The notes: generated by a model not told the origin, from the letters alone. DNA of 64,000 nt from Sphingomonas nostoxanthinifaciens (GCF_019930585.1 NZ_CP082839.1:682001-746000); one strand, 5' to 3'. Shown: positions 25,543-34,619, counted from the stretch's first letter. Made by a program: numbers and translations.

Positions 25543-26637
25543 ATGATGGAACTGGATCGGCGCACGATGTTGGCCGGGGCGACGATGCTCGCCGCCGGGG
25601 CGGGCCGGGCGGCGGCGCCCCAGCGCAAGCTGGGCTATGCGATCGTCGGGCTGGGGGTCTACGGCCTCGGCGTCATCTCGCCGCAATTCGCCAATTGCCG
25701 GTCCTCGCGGCTCGTCGCCTATGTCAGCGGCGATCGCGACAAGGCGCGCGCGGCGGCGGCCAAATATGGCGTGCCCGAACGCTCGATCTATTCCTATGCC
25801 GAGTTCGACCGCATCCGCGACAATCCCGACATCGACATCGTCTATGTCTGCCTGCCCAATTCGATGCATGCCGAATATGTCATCCGCGCCGCCAAGGCCG
25901 GCAAGCATGTGATGTGCGAGAAGCCGATGGCGGTCTCGGTCGCCGAGTGCGAGGCGATGATCGCCGCGTGCAAGGCCGCCAACCGCAAGCTGATGATCGG
26001 CTATCGCTGCCATTTCGAGGCATTCAACCTCGAGGCGACGCGGCTCGCGCGCGCCGGCGCGGCGGGCAAGATCCGCTACGTCCGATCCGAGCATGGCTTC
26101 GTCCAGACCAACCCCGAGGCATGGCGGCTGAAGCGAGCTTTGTCGGGCGGCGGCTCGCTGATGGACATGGGCGTCTACAGCCTGCAGGCGGCGCGCTACA
26201 TGACGGGTGAGGAGCCGGTCGCGGTCACCGCGCGCGAATCGACGGACCGCAGCGATCCGCGCTTCCACGAGGTCGAGGACATCATCGACTGGACGCTGGA
26301 ATTCCCGTCCGGCGCGATCGGCAGCTGCCAGTCGATGTACAGCGCCAACCAGAACCATATCCTGCTGATGGGCGACAAGGGCCGCATCGAGCTTGAACCG
26401 GGCACGCGCTACAATGGCAACCGCATGTGGCTGGGCAAGGACGGGCGCGAGCAGGAGATCATCAATCCGCCGCCCGGCCCCGGACCGACGCAATGGGCGG
26501 GCCAGCTCGATCATCTGGTCGACTGCATCCGCTCAAATCGCGAGCCGATCGTGTCGGGCGCCGAGGGGCTGCGCGACATGCGCATCGTCGAGGCGATCTA
26601 CCGCTCGGCGCGTGAGGGGCGGACGGTGCGGCTGTAA
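25543..26637 (+). CDS. Tat-exported Gfo/Idh/MocA oxidoreductase (glucose-fructose oxidoreductase-like)
   Basis: Protein of 364 residues. The N-terminus has a twin-arginine signal (DRRTML, Arg6-Arg7, then an Ala/Gly-rich hydrophobic stretch to about residue 25), as in the periplasmic Zymomonas glucose-fructose oxidoreductase. The NAD(P)-binding GLGVYG is at 36-41, the family CEKPMAVS lysine motif at 125-132, and the C-terminal domain keeps GGGSLMDMGVYSLQ. Proteins of this type keep their cofactor bound during export and interconvert sugars. GGGGAG precedes two possible ATGs (25543, 25546). It is divergent from the trehalose operon. The sugar substrate is unknown. Confidence 0.88.
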   Translation: MMELDRRTMLAGATMLAAGAGRAAAPQRKLGYAIVGLGVYGLGVISPQFANCRSSRLVAYVSGDRDKARAAAAKYGVPERSIYSYAEFDRIRDNPDIDIVYVCLPNSMHAEYVIRAAKAGKHVMCEKPMAVSVAECEAMIAACKAANRKLMIGYRCHFEAFNLEATRLARAGAAGKIRYVRSEHGFVQTNPEAWRLKRALSGGGSLMDMGVYSLQAARYMTGEEPVAVTARESTDRSDPRFHEVEDIIDWTLEFPSGAIGSCQSMYSANQNHILLMGDKGRIELEPGTRYNGNRMWLGKDGREQEIINPPPGPGPTQWAGQLDHLVDCIRSNREPIVSGAEGLRDMRIVEAIYRSAREGRTVRL

Positions 26638-26655
26638 TGCCGGCCGTCCCGGCCG

Positions 26656-27894
26656 TCACGCCGCGATGAGGGCGGGGGAGGCGATGCGGGCGGCGGCGTC
26701 GATGAACGCGTCGAACAGCCGCTGCATCGCCACCTTCTTGTAGGGGAAGATGGTCGCGTCATCCATGTCGTGGACGACCATCGCCACGTCGAGCTCGAAC
26801 ACCAGCAGGCGGCCGTCGGGCAGCTCGGCACAGTCGATCCCGAAATAATCGAGGCCGATGCGCTGGTAGAGCGCCTCGAAGGCGGTGCGATGCCGGACCG
26901 CGAAATCGCTGTCGAAATTCTCCATCCAGTCGGCTTCGATCGCGCGCTTGCGCGCATCGTCGCTCATGCCGGCATTGAGATAATGGACCATCCAGTGGTC
27001 CGAAAGCGCGAGGTGGCTGGGGAAGGGCTTGCCGTTGATCAGGACGATGCGCTGCTTGCTGAACCAGCCGTTCGCACCGCGATAGTCGACGAAGGGCGCA
27101 GCGTAGAAATCGGCCGCGTCGGTCGTCTCGAGATAGGCGGCGATCGCCGCGGCGCCGTCGATATACTCCATTCCGTGGCCGGCATGGGTGCCGATCGGCC
27201 GCACGATCAGCGGGAAATCCGCACCGAGCAGCGCGGACGGATCGGCGCCCTCCGCCACTGCGGCCATCGCGGCGCGCGGCGCGCGGCGGTTTGCGGGCAC
27301 GAGGATCGAGGGCTCGTTCGCGAGGATGTCGCTGACGCCGTCGCGGGTGAGCGTCGAGATCAGCGCCGGGTCGTTGTTCATGATCGGACCGTCAAAATCC
27401 GCGAGCAATTCCTCCAGCCGCGCGAGGATCGGCCCGTGATGATTGGCCTCGCCGATCGCCACGAACGCAACGTCGTGTTCGGGGAGGTTGTCGAGATCGG
27501 TGGTGGTGCTGTCGACATGGTGCAGCCACAGCACCGCATTCGATCCGTTGAGCAGGAAATCGAGCGGCGTGTTGGCCATGAAGTCGCCGGGCGTGACGAA
27601 GGCGAGCAGCCGCAGCCCGCTGCCGTCGCCGTGCACGACGCAATAATCGCGCTGGAACCGCATCGCCTCCTTGAGCAGCGTCAGCGCCGCCTCGGATTGC
27701 GAATGGCTCTGCAGCAGCATCGACATGTCGACCAGAGCGGCGGCGACATTGTCCTTCGCCGCGACGCGGTCGGAGAGGCTCTGCCACAGCGCCGAAATGT
27801 CGACCTGATCGAACGCCATCGGCAGCACGCGATGCTGGCCGAGGATGCGGGTGCTGGGGTCGATCGCGGGGCGTGTGCGCGGCTTCTCCGGCAA
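26656..27894 (-). CDS. ATP-grasp ligase-like protein with N-terminal helical repeat region
   Basis: Protein of 412 residues. Residues 30-90 are helical with TPR-like spacing (AALVDMSMLLQSHSQSEAAL). Residues 95-190 form a pre-ATP-grasp region (HVDSTTTDLDNLPEHDVAFVAIGEANH). Residues 190-400 are an ATP-grasp fold: PLIVRPIGTHAGHGMEYI as the lysine-replaced phosphate-binding strand, then GLDYFGIDCAELPDGRLLVFELDVAM for metal binding. ATP-grasp enzymes join a carboxylate to an amine or thiol. TTG 27894 is supported by AAGGAAG (27907-27901), 6 bases upstream, and lies 11 bp after the decarboxylase stop, so the two form an operon. Substrates are unknown. Confidence 0.78.
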   Translation of the reverse strand: MPEKPRTRPAIDPSTRILGQHRVLPMAFDQVDISALWQSLSDRVAAKDNVAAALVDMSMLLQSHSQSEAALTLLKEAMRFQRDYCVVHGDGSGLRLLAFVTPGDFMANTPLDFLLNGSNAVLWLHHVDSTTTDLDNLPEHDVAFVAIGEANHHGPILARLEELLADFDGPIMNNDPALISTLTRDGVSDILANEPSILVPANRRAPRAAMAAVAEGADPSALLGADFPLIVRPIGTHAGHGMEYIDGAAAIAAYLETTDAADFYAAPFVDYRGANGWFSKQRIVLINGKPFPSHLALSDHWMVHYLNAGMSDDARKRAIEADWMENFDSDFAVRHRTAFEALYQRIGLDYFGIDCAELPDGRLLVFELDVAMVVHDMDDATIFPYKKVAMQRLFDAFIDAAARIASPALIAA

Positions 27895-27905
27895 GACGAT
27901 CTTCC

Positions 27906-29483
27906 TTAAGCGCGAGAGAGGAGGGCGGCGCCGGCGGCGAGCACGCCCGAGACGAGGCGATCGACGTCATCCGCGGTTGTGCGGTGGTTGACGAACGCGG
28001 CGCGGATCACCTGCACGCCGTCGAGCGTCGTCAACGATGGCGCGACCTCGCCTGCCGCGTGCAGATATTGGACGATCCGGCCGTTGATGCCGGGATCGGC
28101 TTCGACGCCGCCCGGTGCGTAGCTGAAGCAGACGATATTGAGGCAGACCGGCGCCGCCAGGACGAGATCGCGCTCGGCTGAGACCCGATCGGCCGTCAGC
28201 CGCGCCAGCTGGCAATTGGTCGCCATCGAGGCGCCGAGCGCGCGCACGCCATAGGTCTTGAGCGTGAACCACGTCTTCAGCGCGCGAAACCCGCGCGAGA
28301 GATCGGGGCCGCGGTCGCACGGCCACCAGTCGCCAGCGGCGAGTCCGGTTTCCGCGCGCGCCAGATAGGCGGCGGGCGACGCGAACGTCTCCGGCTGCCA
28401 CGCGCCGTCGCGCACGAGCAGGAAGCCGGCATCGTAGGGCACCTGCGCCCACTTGTGGAAATCGAACGCCAAGCTGTCGCACAGCTCGATCCCGTCGAAC
28501 AACGGCGCGAGATCGTCGGACAGGATGCCGAGCGCGCCGAGCGCGCCATCGACATGGAAATGCAGCCGGAATTCGGCGGCGATCCGCGCGAGCCCGGCCA
28601 GATCGTCGACCGCACCGACATTGACCGTGCCGGCGGTGCCGACGATCATGAACGGGCGCAGGCCCTTGGCCATGTCGCGCGCGATCTGGCGCCGCAGCGC
28701 ATCGTTATCCATCCGGCCGCATTCGTCGGTGCGGATTAGCCGCAGCGCGTCGCGGCCAAGCCCCGCCATCTCCATCGCGCGCGGAACGCAGCCATGCACG
28801 TCGCACGAGGCATAAGCGACGAGCTGGCCGAACCCGCTCACCCCCTGCGTCCGCACGCCGGCGCCGCATGCGCGCGTCCGTGCGATCAGCAATGCGACGA
28901 AATTGGCCTGCGACGCGCCGGTCAGGAACTGGCCGTCGGCGGCGGCCGGAAAGCCGAAGATCTCGCGCACCCACGCGACGATCTGGCGCTCGACCGCGAT
29001 CGGCATGTGATCCCGCCCGCCCAGATTGGCGTTCAGGCCGCCGGCCAGCATCTCGGCGAGCATGCCCACCGCGGTGCCGCCGCCCTGCGCCCAGCCCATG
29101 AAGCCCGGATGAGTATTGCCGCTGCCGTAGGGCAGGATCGTGTCCTTGAAATCGGCATGGACCGCCTGAAGATCGGTCGGCTCGATCGGCAGCGGCGCGC
29201 GCATCGACGCGCGGATATCGTCGGGCGCGCATTGCCATACCGGCTGGTCGCGAAGCCCTTCGAGATGATCGAACATGTCGTCGAGCATGCGCTGCCCCTG
29301 CCGCCGCAGCGCCCCCCAATCCTGGGGGTCCAACGTCGTCGGAGCGATAATCTCATCGGCGCGGTTATCGGGCGCAACCGGCTCTGCTTCTGCGCGCGCG
29401 ATCTGCGTTCGCTGCCGTTGCAAGAGCATCTGCTTCCCTACCTGCGCAATGGTGCCGCCCGGCGGGATCTGGCTGCGTTGCAT
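27906..29483 (-). CDS. PLP-dependent group II amino-acid decarboxylase
   Basis: Protein of 525 residues of the glutamate/aromatic-amino-acid decarboxylase family (fold type I). The PLP lysine is Lys344 in DFHKWAQVPYDAGF. HFHVDGA (His310, Asp312) holds the pyridine nitrogen, and GQFLTGASQANFVAL at about 184-198 binds the phosphate. NTHPGFMGW near 123-131 matches aromatic/tyrosine-type decarboxylases. GAGG lies 6 bases before ATG 29483. It is the first gene of a two-gene unit with the ATP-grasp protein, hinting that the amine product is then ligated to a carboxylate. The amino-acid substrate cannot be called. Confidence 0.88.
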   Translation of the reverse strand: MQRSQIPPGGTIAQVGKQMLLQRQRTQIARAEAEPVAPDNRADEIIAPTTLDPQDWGALRRQGQRMLDDMFDHLEGLRDQPVWQCAPDDIRASMRAPLPIEPTDLQAVHADFKDTILPYGSGNTHPGFMGWAQGGGTAVGMLAEMLAGGLNANLGGRDHMPIAVERQIVAWVREIFGFPAAADGQFLTGASQANFVALLIARTRACGAGVRTQGVSGFGQLVAYASCDVHGCVPRAMEMAGLGRDALRLIRTDECGRMDNDALRRQIARDMAKGLRPFMIVGTAGTVNVGAVDDLAGLARIAAEFRLHFHVDGALGALGILSDDLAPLFDGIELCDSLAFDFHKWAQVPYDAGFLLVRDGAWQPETFASPAAYLARAETGLAAGDWWPCDRGPDLSRGFRALKTWFTLKTYGVRALGASMATNCQLARLTADRVSAERDLVLAAPVCLNIVCFSYAPGGVEADPGINGRIVQYLHAAGEVAPSLTTLDGVQVIRAAFVNHRTTADDVDRLVSGVLAAGAALLSRA

Positions 29484-29703
29484 CGCCGACCTCGCCGATG
29501 TGCATATGCCAAGCGCGTGGTTAATCAGTGTTTAAGGCGCCGCGGCACCGATCCGCGATCAGCCTGTCGCTGCCCCCTGTCGCTGCGCATTGTGATTTTC
29601 CAACCTAGCTGAACGATTGCTGCTGAACTCATTCCCAAGTCGTTCAACTCGAATCGCATAATCCTTCTCCCACGCTCAAAAACGAGCACGAAGGAGTTGG
29701 ACA

Positions 29704-30132
29704 ATGCGTGGGGTTATCAAAGGTGCCGTTGCCGCCGCCTTGCTTGCCGGCAGCACGATTGCTGCAACCGCGCCGGCTCAGGCCGATCGTGGTACTGGCG
29801 CTATATTCGCCGGTATTGCCGGCCTCGCGATCGGCGCGGCGATCGCATCGGATCACCCGCATCGCTATTATGCGGAGCCGGTCGGCTATTATGCGCCGCC
29901 GCCTGCACCGGTCGTCTACGGCGGGTACGATTATGCGCCGGGCTATGCCTATGATTATCGCGACCATGGCGGCTATCGCGGCGACGATTATCGCGGCGGC
30001 AATGGCTGGGATCGCGGGCGCGGCTACGGCGGGTACGATCGGGGCGGTTACGATCGCGGCGGTTATGATTATGGCGATCACGATCGCGGTGATCGCGGTG
30101 ATCGCGGTGGCTGGGGCGACGGCCGCCGCTGA
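29704..30132 (+). CDS. Exported Gly/Tyr/Asp/Arg-rich small protein
   Basis: Protein of 142 residues behind a strong ribosome site (AAGGAG, 7 bases upstream). A signal peptide (MRGVIKGAVAAALLAGSTIA to about APAQA, residue 27) is followed by a short glycine-zipper-like hydrophobic segment (GAIFAGIAGLAIGAAIA). Residues 50-142 are low-complexity with repeated GGYDRGGYDYGD and RGDRGDRGG units. Such proteins are common in sphingomonads and have no known function; they may be periplasmic or surface-associated. The neighbour at 30279 is of similar style. Confidence 0.8.
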   Translation: MRGVIKGAVAAALLAGSTIAATAPAQADRGTGAIFAGIAGLAIGAAIASDHPHRYYAEPVGYYAPPPAPVVYGGYDYAPGYAYDYRDHGGYRGDDYRGGNGWDRGRGYGGYDRGGYDRGGYDYGDHDRGDRGDRGGWGDGRR

Positions 30133-30278
30133 GGCTTCAGTTTTTGGCGCGGTGTGCGGGGCCGCGCCGAGCTCCCGGCGATCCTTCCGTTGAACCAGAT
30201 CGCCGCAAAGCTGTTTATCCCGTCCAACCAGGCCCGATCCGGTGGCGACACCATCGGGCATCAGACGAAGAGGTTGTC

Positions 30279-30533
30279 ATGAAGAAGATACTTCTTGCCG
30301 CTTTGGGAACCTGCGTGGCGTTCGGCGCAGTCACTGCAGCCGATGCCGCTCAGGGCTGCGGTCCCGGCGGCCATCGCGGGCCCTATGGCCATTGCCGCCC
30401 GAACGGCGGTCCGGTCGTGGTCGCGCCCGGCGGCCTGATTGTCGGTAATTACTATCATGGCCGCGGCTATTGGGACGGCAATCGCTACTGGCATCACCGC
30501 GACCGTTGGCATGGCGGCTGGCGCTATCGCTGA
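30279..30533 (+). CDS. Exported small GCG...CRPN-type protein
   Basis: Protein of 84 residues. A signal peptide (MKKILLAALGTCVAFGAVTAADA) is followed by QGCGPGGHRGPYGHCRPNGG, which fits the GCG...CRPN prefix domain seen in many proteobacterial small secreted proteins, then a His/Trp/Tyr-rich tail (RYWHHRDRWHGGWRYR). The two cysteines could form a disulfide or bind metal. AAGAGG precedes ATG 30279. The perfect terminator at 30540-30578 ends it. Confidence 0.85.
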   Translation: MKKILLAALGTCVAFGAVTAADAAQGCGPGGHRGPYGHCRPNGGPVVVAPGGLIVGNYYHGRGYWDGNRYWHHRDRWHGGWRYR

Positions 30534-30539
30534 TCGATA

Positions 30540-30578
30540 AAAAAGCGGGGGCGCAATCGATGCGCCCCCGCTTTTTTT
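30540..30578. terminator. Strong bidirectional rho-independent terminator
   Basis: Perfect inverted repeat: AAAAAGCGGGGGCGCA, a 5-base loop, and the complement running into CTTTTTTT. T runs occur on both strands, so it can terminate both the plus-strand small gene and the convergent PEP-CTERM gene. Confidence 0.95.
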
Positions 30579-30597
30579 GGGCAGCGAATGCCGCCGA

Positions 30598-31446
30598 TCA
30601 GCCGAAGCTGACGGTCGTCCGCTGGCGGCGACGCATCGCACCGCCGAGCAGGCCGAAGCCGCTGAGCATCATCGCCCACGAGGCCGGCTCGGGCACGCCG
30701 CTGGTGATCGTGCACGACGGACCGGTGCAGCTGATCGTGCCATTCTTCACGAAGATCGATTCGACGTTGCCGGTGTTGGTCTCGGCAACCTGATACGCAC
30801 TCGACAGACCACCCGTGCCGGGGGTGGGGAAGTAATTGTGAGTGGGATCGCCATTTTCGGCGACCAGGCCGGCCGCCGTGCCTTCGGCGGTCTCGACGAA
30901 GCCGCTGGATGGCGGACTGCCGCCGCCGTTCACCGCCGCTTCGGGAACATAGGCATAGCCCAGCGGATCGTCGGCCGCAGCCATTCCGAGAATGCCGCCG
31001 CCGGCGTTGAAGAAGGCACTGATCGCAGTGGCATGCGCCGAGATTGCAGCCACATCCGACGCGCGGAGATCGCAGCCGCCGCAATCGATATCCGACGCGA
31101 TCGCGATCGCCGAATATTTGGTGACATCGAACATGGCGTCGGTGATCGATGTCGTCGCCGGATCCACCAGAGTGTAACTCACACCCAGCGTCGTCAGATC
31201 GCTCCCGAATTCGTAGCTATAGCCCGAAGCGGTGCTGTCGAAGAGCAGCACGGGAAGTGAAGACCCGTTCCGCACGAAGCTCAGCTCGGAAACCAGGGCG
31301 GTCTGCGCCGCGCTCGATCCAAAGTACATGTGCAAATCGGCATCGTGGCCGGTCAGGAATATGTTGCCCCCGGCTTCCGCAGGAACCGCGCTCAGACATG
31401 CGACCGCGAGCGCTGCTCCAGTGAGCAGCGCGAATTTCTTCGCCAT
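30598..31446 (-). CDS. PEPxxWA-CTERM sorted exported protein
   Basis: Protein of 282 residues with a signal peptide (AKKFALLTGAALAVACLSAVPAEA) and a C-terminal sorting signal: VPEPASWAMM at 251-260, a hydrophobic helix LSGFGLLGGA and basic MRRRQR. This is the sphingomonad PEPxxWA variant of the exosortase-processed PEP-CTERM tag, so the protein should be displayed on or released from the surface after processing. The body is Ser/Thr/Ala/Gly-rich with cysteine pairs (DCGGC, SCTGPSC). GGGGGGA precedes the ATG. No exosortase gene is in the window. Confidence 0.9.
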   Translation of the reverse strand: MAKKFALLTGAALAVACLSAVPAEAGGNIFLTGHDADLHMYFGSSAAQTALVSELSFVRNGSSLPVLLFDSTASGYSYEFGSDLTTLGVSYTLVDPATTSITDAMFDVTKYSAIAIASDIDCGGCDLRASDVAAISAHATAISAFFNAGGGILGMAAADDPLGYAYVPEAAVNGGGSPPSSGFVETAEGTAAGLVAENGDPTHNYFPTPGTGGLSSAYQVAETNTGNVESIFVKNGTISCTGPSCTITSGVPEPASWAMMLSGFGLLGGAMRRRQRTTVSFG

Positions 31447-31778
31447 CTAGGTATCCCCCCAAGAATCGACCATGACTCACCATGAGTCGGAAAATTTATC
31501 TGCCTTTTCCGCAAGATGATCAACATCAATATCGTAGGATAATCTTGGGATATCCATGTTGTCACCTTGGCCAAAACTTTAGCCACGGATCGGTCGCGCC
31601 ATTTTTGGGGGTTTTCCGGGAGTTTTCGATCAGCGCCGCGATGGCCGGCGCGGCGGGGGCGGGTGCGATAAAACTGCAATTGTTAACCATCGGAACTGCT
31701 GCGAAAATCCGGTCGCCAAGGGTCGTGCCCGACGACCGGAACGGTTCGATCACACTGCAGTCCGGATCGGCCGGCGGC
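31447..31778. other. Non-coding 332-bp interval, partly AT-rich
   Basis: It lies upstream of the PEP-CTERM gene and downstream of the DUF2252 gene, both minus strand. About 31480-31580 is clearly less GC-rich than the surroundings and must contain the PEP-CTERM promoter. A small inverted repeat ACTCA-CCA-TGAGT occurs near 31475-31487. No RNA gene or small coding frame with a ribosome site is visible. Confidence 0.5.
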
Positions 31779-32981
31779 CTACTCCGCGGCGGCCAGTGCG
31801 TAGCGGCGGCAATGTTCGAGATAGGCGGCCTCGTGCTGCCCGGCGAGCGCGACCACGCTTTCCCACAGCCACGACGGGGCATCGATCTCGTCCTTGCGGC
31901 TGCGGTTCAATTCGACGCGCCACGTGCGCCGGTCGTCGGCGCCCATCTGGCGGGCATGCGCCTTGCCGACCACGAATGCGAGATAATGGGCTGCCTTGAT
32001 CGCCTGCTCGGTGCTGAACTGATCGACCTCCAGCTTCAGATCCTGCGGCATCAACTCGCGCACGAACACCGATGCGTCGAGGACGCGCGACGCCGCGATC
32101 CGCTCGCCAAGATAGGGGGACAGCGCGCGCGCCGCCGCGACGACGCGCTCCGCCTGATCCTGCGGCATCGTCGCGCCACGGGCGGGCGGCGCGATCGGCG
32201 CCACCGCTTGCTTGATGTCGACCAGCGCATATTCGCGGTCGCCGGATTCGTCGCGCATCTCGGCGATCGCGGCGACGCGGGTGAGGCCCAACGAGCTGCA
32301 GCCCTTCATCCAATAAGCCGCGTCGACCATGCGCACGCGCTGTTCATCCTCCCGATGGCGCAGCGAGAGGATCATGTGCGACACCGCGGCATCATCGAAG
32401 ATGGCTTCGATCGCTTCATATTCGTCGGCCTCCAGCCGCCAGAATCGCTTGCCGAGCGGGATCGACGGATCGACGTCTTCCAGTCGCTCCTTGGCCAGGT
32501 GGCGCCAGCGGCGCCCCAGCGCGCGCCGCTTGACCGTCCTCACCGCATCCGGTTCCGGGCCGGTGTCGCCGCTCGTGGGATCGGCCATCGCGGCTTCATA
32601 GCCGACCACCATCTGCTCGATCATGCGCGCGGTGGTGACGCCGGGCAGGTCCGATCCTCGCGCGGCGGTCGCGAGCGAGAGGCCGAGGCGGATCAAATCG
32701 TGCAGCGGGTTGCCGATCACCGCCTGATCCAGATCGCGGATCTGGATCTCGACCTTGCCATTGCCGTTGGCGATGGGGCCGAGATTGCCCAGATGGCAGT
32801 CCCCGCAGATCCAGATTGCCGGCCCTTCGGGCAGTCGTCGTGCCGCCGGCGCGTCTGCGAGCCACTCGTAGAATTTTGCCGTGTTGCCGCGCACATAAGC
32901 GTGGGCGGAGCGCGCCATCTTCAGCGTGCGCTTGCCCTGCAGCAGATCGGCTCGCTCGCTCGGGCTCGGGCTCTTTCCCAC
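31779..32981 (-). CDS. DUF2252 family protein
   Basis: Protein of 400 residues matching DUF2252, a kinase-like (aminoglycoside phosphotransferase-related) fold of unknown role. Key blocks: RMARSAHAYVRG-type start (KMARSAHAYVRGNTAKFY), the IWICGDCHLGNLGP motif with GDxHxxN as in phosphotransferase catalytic loops, and the following IRDLDQAVIGNPLHDLIRL, equivalent to the DFD metal loop. No signal peptide. It stands alone between the halogenase operon and the PEP-CTERM gene. Confidence 0.85.
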   Translation of the reverse strand: MGKSPSPSERADLLQGKRTLKMARSAHAYVRGNTAKFYEWLADAPAARRLPEGPAIWICGDCHLGNLGPIANGNGKVEIQIRDLDQAVIGNPLHDLIRLGLSLATAARGSDLPGVTTARMIEQMVVGYEAAMADPTSGDTGPEPDAVRTVKRRALGRRWRHLAKERLEDVDPSIPLGKRFWRLEADEYEAIEAIFDDAAVSHMILSLRHREDEQRVRMVDAAYWMKGCSSLGLTRVAAIAEMRDESGDREYALVDIKQAVAPIAPPARGATMPQDQAERVVAAARALSPYLGERIAASRVLDASVFVRELMPQDLKLEVDQFSTEQAIKAAHYLAFVVGKAHARQMGADDRRTWRVELNRSRKDEIDAPSWLWESVVALAGQHEAAYLEHCRRYALAAAE

Positions 32982-33080
32982 ACGTCGCTCCTAAAGATTG
33001 GCCAGCGAGCGCGTGCGGCACGCTTTGGTTCCGGAATGCGGGTTACGGACCTTTCCGAACGCAGTCGGCCACCACCGGCG

Positions 33081-34619
33081 TCAGGTGCGGGCGGCGCGCA
33101 CGAATTCGTCGATCAGCGCCCGATGGAGCGGCAGATCCGCCACGGCATGCTCGCCGAAGGCGCGGATGCGAGCGAACAGCCGCTCCGCTTCCTCGCCCAA
33201 CGGATATTCGTCCCGCCCGCGCGCCAGTTCGGTGCGGAAGCGCATTCCGTAGAGGATATATTGATAGTTGAAGAAGGCGAAGCTCTCCAGATCGAGGGTG
33301 AAGTCGAAGCGGTTGGGCGGCCGATAGCGCCATTGCGCGAGAAGCTCGGCGAGCGCGGGCGGGATGGACGTCGGATCAGCATGGTCCCGCCAGAACGACT
33401 CGGGGCGCTGGCTCAGGCAATAATGGAGCTTGAGGAAATTGACGATCGTCTCGAACCGCCCGCTCATCAGGCGATTGTAGCGCGCGGATGGCCCGTCGAT
33501 CGGCCCGTTGTGCGGGAAGAGCTCGGCGATCATCGCCACCGCCGCTTCGATCAGCACCAGCCCGGTCGATTCGAGCGGCTCGAGGAAACCGGCGGCCAGG
33601 CCGACCGCGACGCAATTTCCGATCCAGCTCCGCGCCCGATAGCCGGGCTCGAACGAAAGGATCCTCGGTTCGATCGGGACGTCGCGGCCGACATAGGCTT
33701 GCAGGATATCGCTCGCGCGATCGTCGGACAGATGCATGCTCGAATAGACCGTGCCGATCCCGCGCGCGCCCGCCAGCCCGATATCCCATGTCCAGCCGGC
33801 CTCGTGCGCGGTGGCGATCGTCACACTCTCCAGCGGGGCGTCCGGGCGCGCGTACGGCACCTTGCAGGCGACCGCACGATCGACGAACAGATGCTCCCGG
33901 ACGGAGTGAAGCGGCTCGCCCAGCGCGCCGCCGATCAACCCGGCGCGCAGCCCGGTGCAGTCGACGAAGAGGTCGGCGGTCAACCGCCCGTGCGCGCGCG
34001 TCGCAACATGGTCGATCTGCCCATCGGCGGTGAGCGCGACTGCATCGAAGGTGTCGGCGATATGCCGCACGCCGAGCTCGACCGCGCGCTCCGCCAGCAC
34101 CTCGCCGAGGCGATGCGCGTCGAAATGGTAGGCGTAGCTCAGCGGGCCGCCGAACGCCTCCTCGCCGAGGCGCTTGGGGCCGCGGCGACCCTCCGCCACG
34201 CGATTCTGGATGGTCACCGCCTCGGCGAAAGGCGGCCGCGTGGCTTCGTCCTGCAGCAGCCAATACGGCACCAGCCCGGCGCCGTCGGCATAAAGCGGTG
34301 CCTCGAACGGGTGGAGGTATGAGTGGCGGCCGCCGTCGTGCGGTGCGTGTAGCCAGTCGTTGAAGCGGATGCCCTGTTTGAACGTCGCCGTGGTCGCCCG
34401 CACGAAACGCGCCTCGTCGATGCCGAGAAACTGTAAAGTGGCGCGAATAGTGGGGAAGGCGCCTTCGCCGACGCCGATCGTGCCGATTTCAGGCGATTCC
34501 AGCACGGCGATGTCGAGGTGGGGATTGCGGCCGAGCGCAAGGAACCGCGCGAGATAGGCGGCAGTCAGCCACCCGGCGGTGCCGCCGCCGACGATCAGGA
34601 TCGAGCGTTTCTCGGCCAT
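33081..34619 (-). CDS. Flavin-dependent tryptophan halogenase family protein
   Basis: Protein of 512 residues. GGGTAGW at 11-17 binds FAD. The halogenase signature WxWxI is present as GWTWDI at 275-280. Lys81 in TFKQGIRF matches catalytic Lys79 of PrnA, and Glu350 in LEPLESTG matches Glu346, so the active site looks complete. These enzymes use reduced flavin and oxygen to form hypohalous acid; in sphingomonads many homologues act on unknown, possibly non-tryptophan, substrates. No flavin reductase is adjacent. Its ATG overlaps the stop of the PIN-toxin gene (TGATG), with GAGGGG upstream, so it is translationally coupled to the toxin-antitoxin pair. Confidence 0.9.
   Translation of the reverse strand: MAEKRSILIVGGGTAGWLTAAYLARFLALGRNPHLDIAVLESPEIGTIGVGEGAFPTIRATLQFLGIDEARFVRATTATFKQGIRFNDWLHAPHDGGRHSYLHPFEAPLYADGAGLVPYWLLQDEATRPPFAEAVTIQNRVAEGRRGPKRLGEEAFGGPLSYAYHFDAHRLGEVLAERAVELGVRHIADTFDAVALTADGQIDHVATRAHGRLTADLFVDCTGLRAGLIGGALGEPLHSVREHLFVDRAVACKVPYARPDAPLESVTIATAHEAGWTWDIGLAGARGIGTVYSSMHLSDDRASDILQAYVGRDVPIEPRILSFEPGYRARSWIGNCVAVGLAAGFLEPLESTGLVLIEAAVAMIAELFPHNGPIDGPSARYNRLMSGRFETIVNFLKLHYCLSQRPESFWRDHADPTSIPPALAELLAQWRYRPPNRFDFTLDLESFAFFNYQYILYGMRFRTELARGRDEYPLGEEAERLFARIRAFGEHAVADLPLHRALIDEFVRAART

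Noticed and set aside
31700..31760. GGAAC sequences in the 31.7 kb gap as EcfG promoters.
   Set aside because: No GTT lies at 16-17 bases downstream of either GGAAC.
31482..34322. A 946-codon plus-strand frame.
   Set aside because: It covers the DUF2252 and halogenase genes in antisense and has no recognisable domain.
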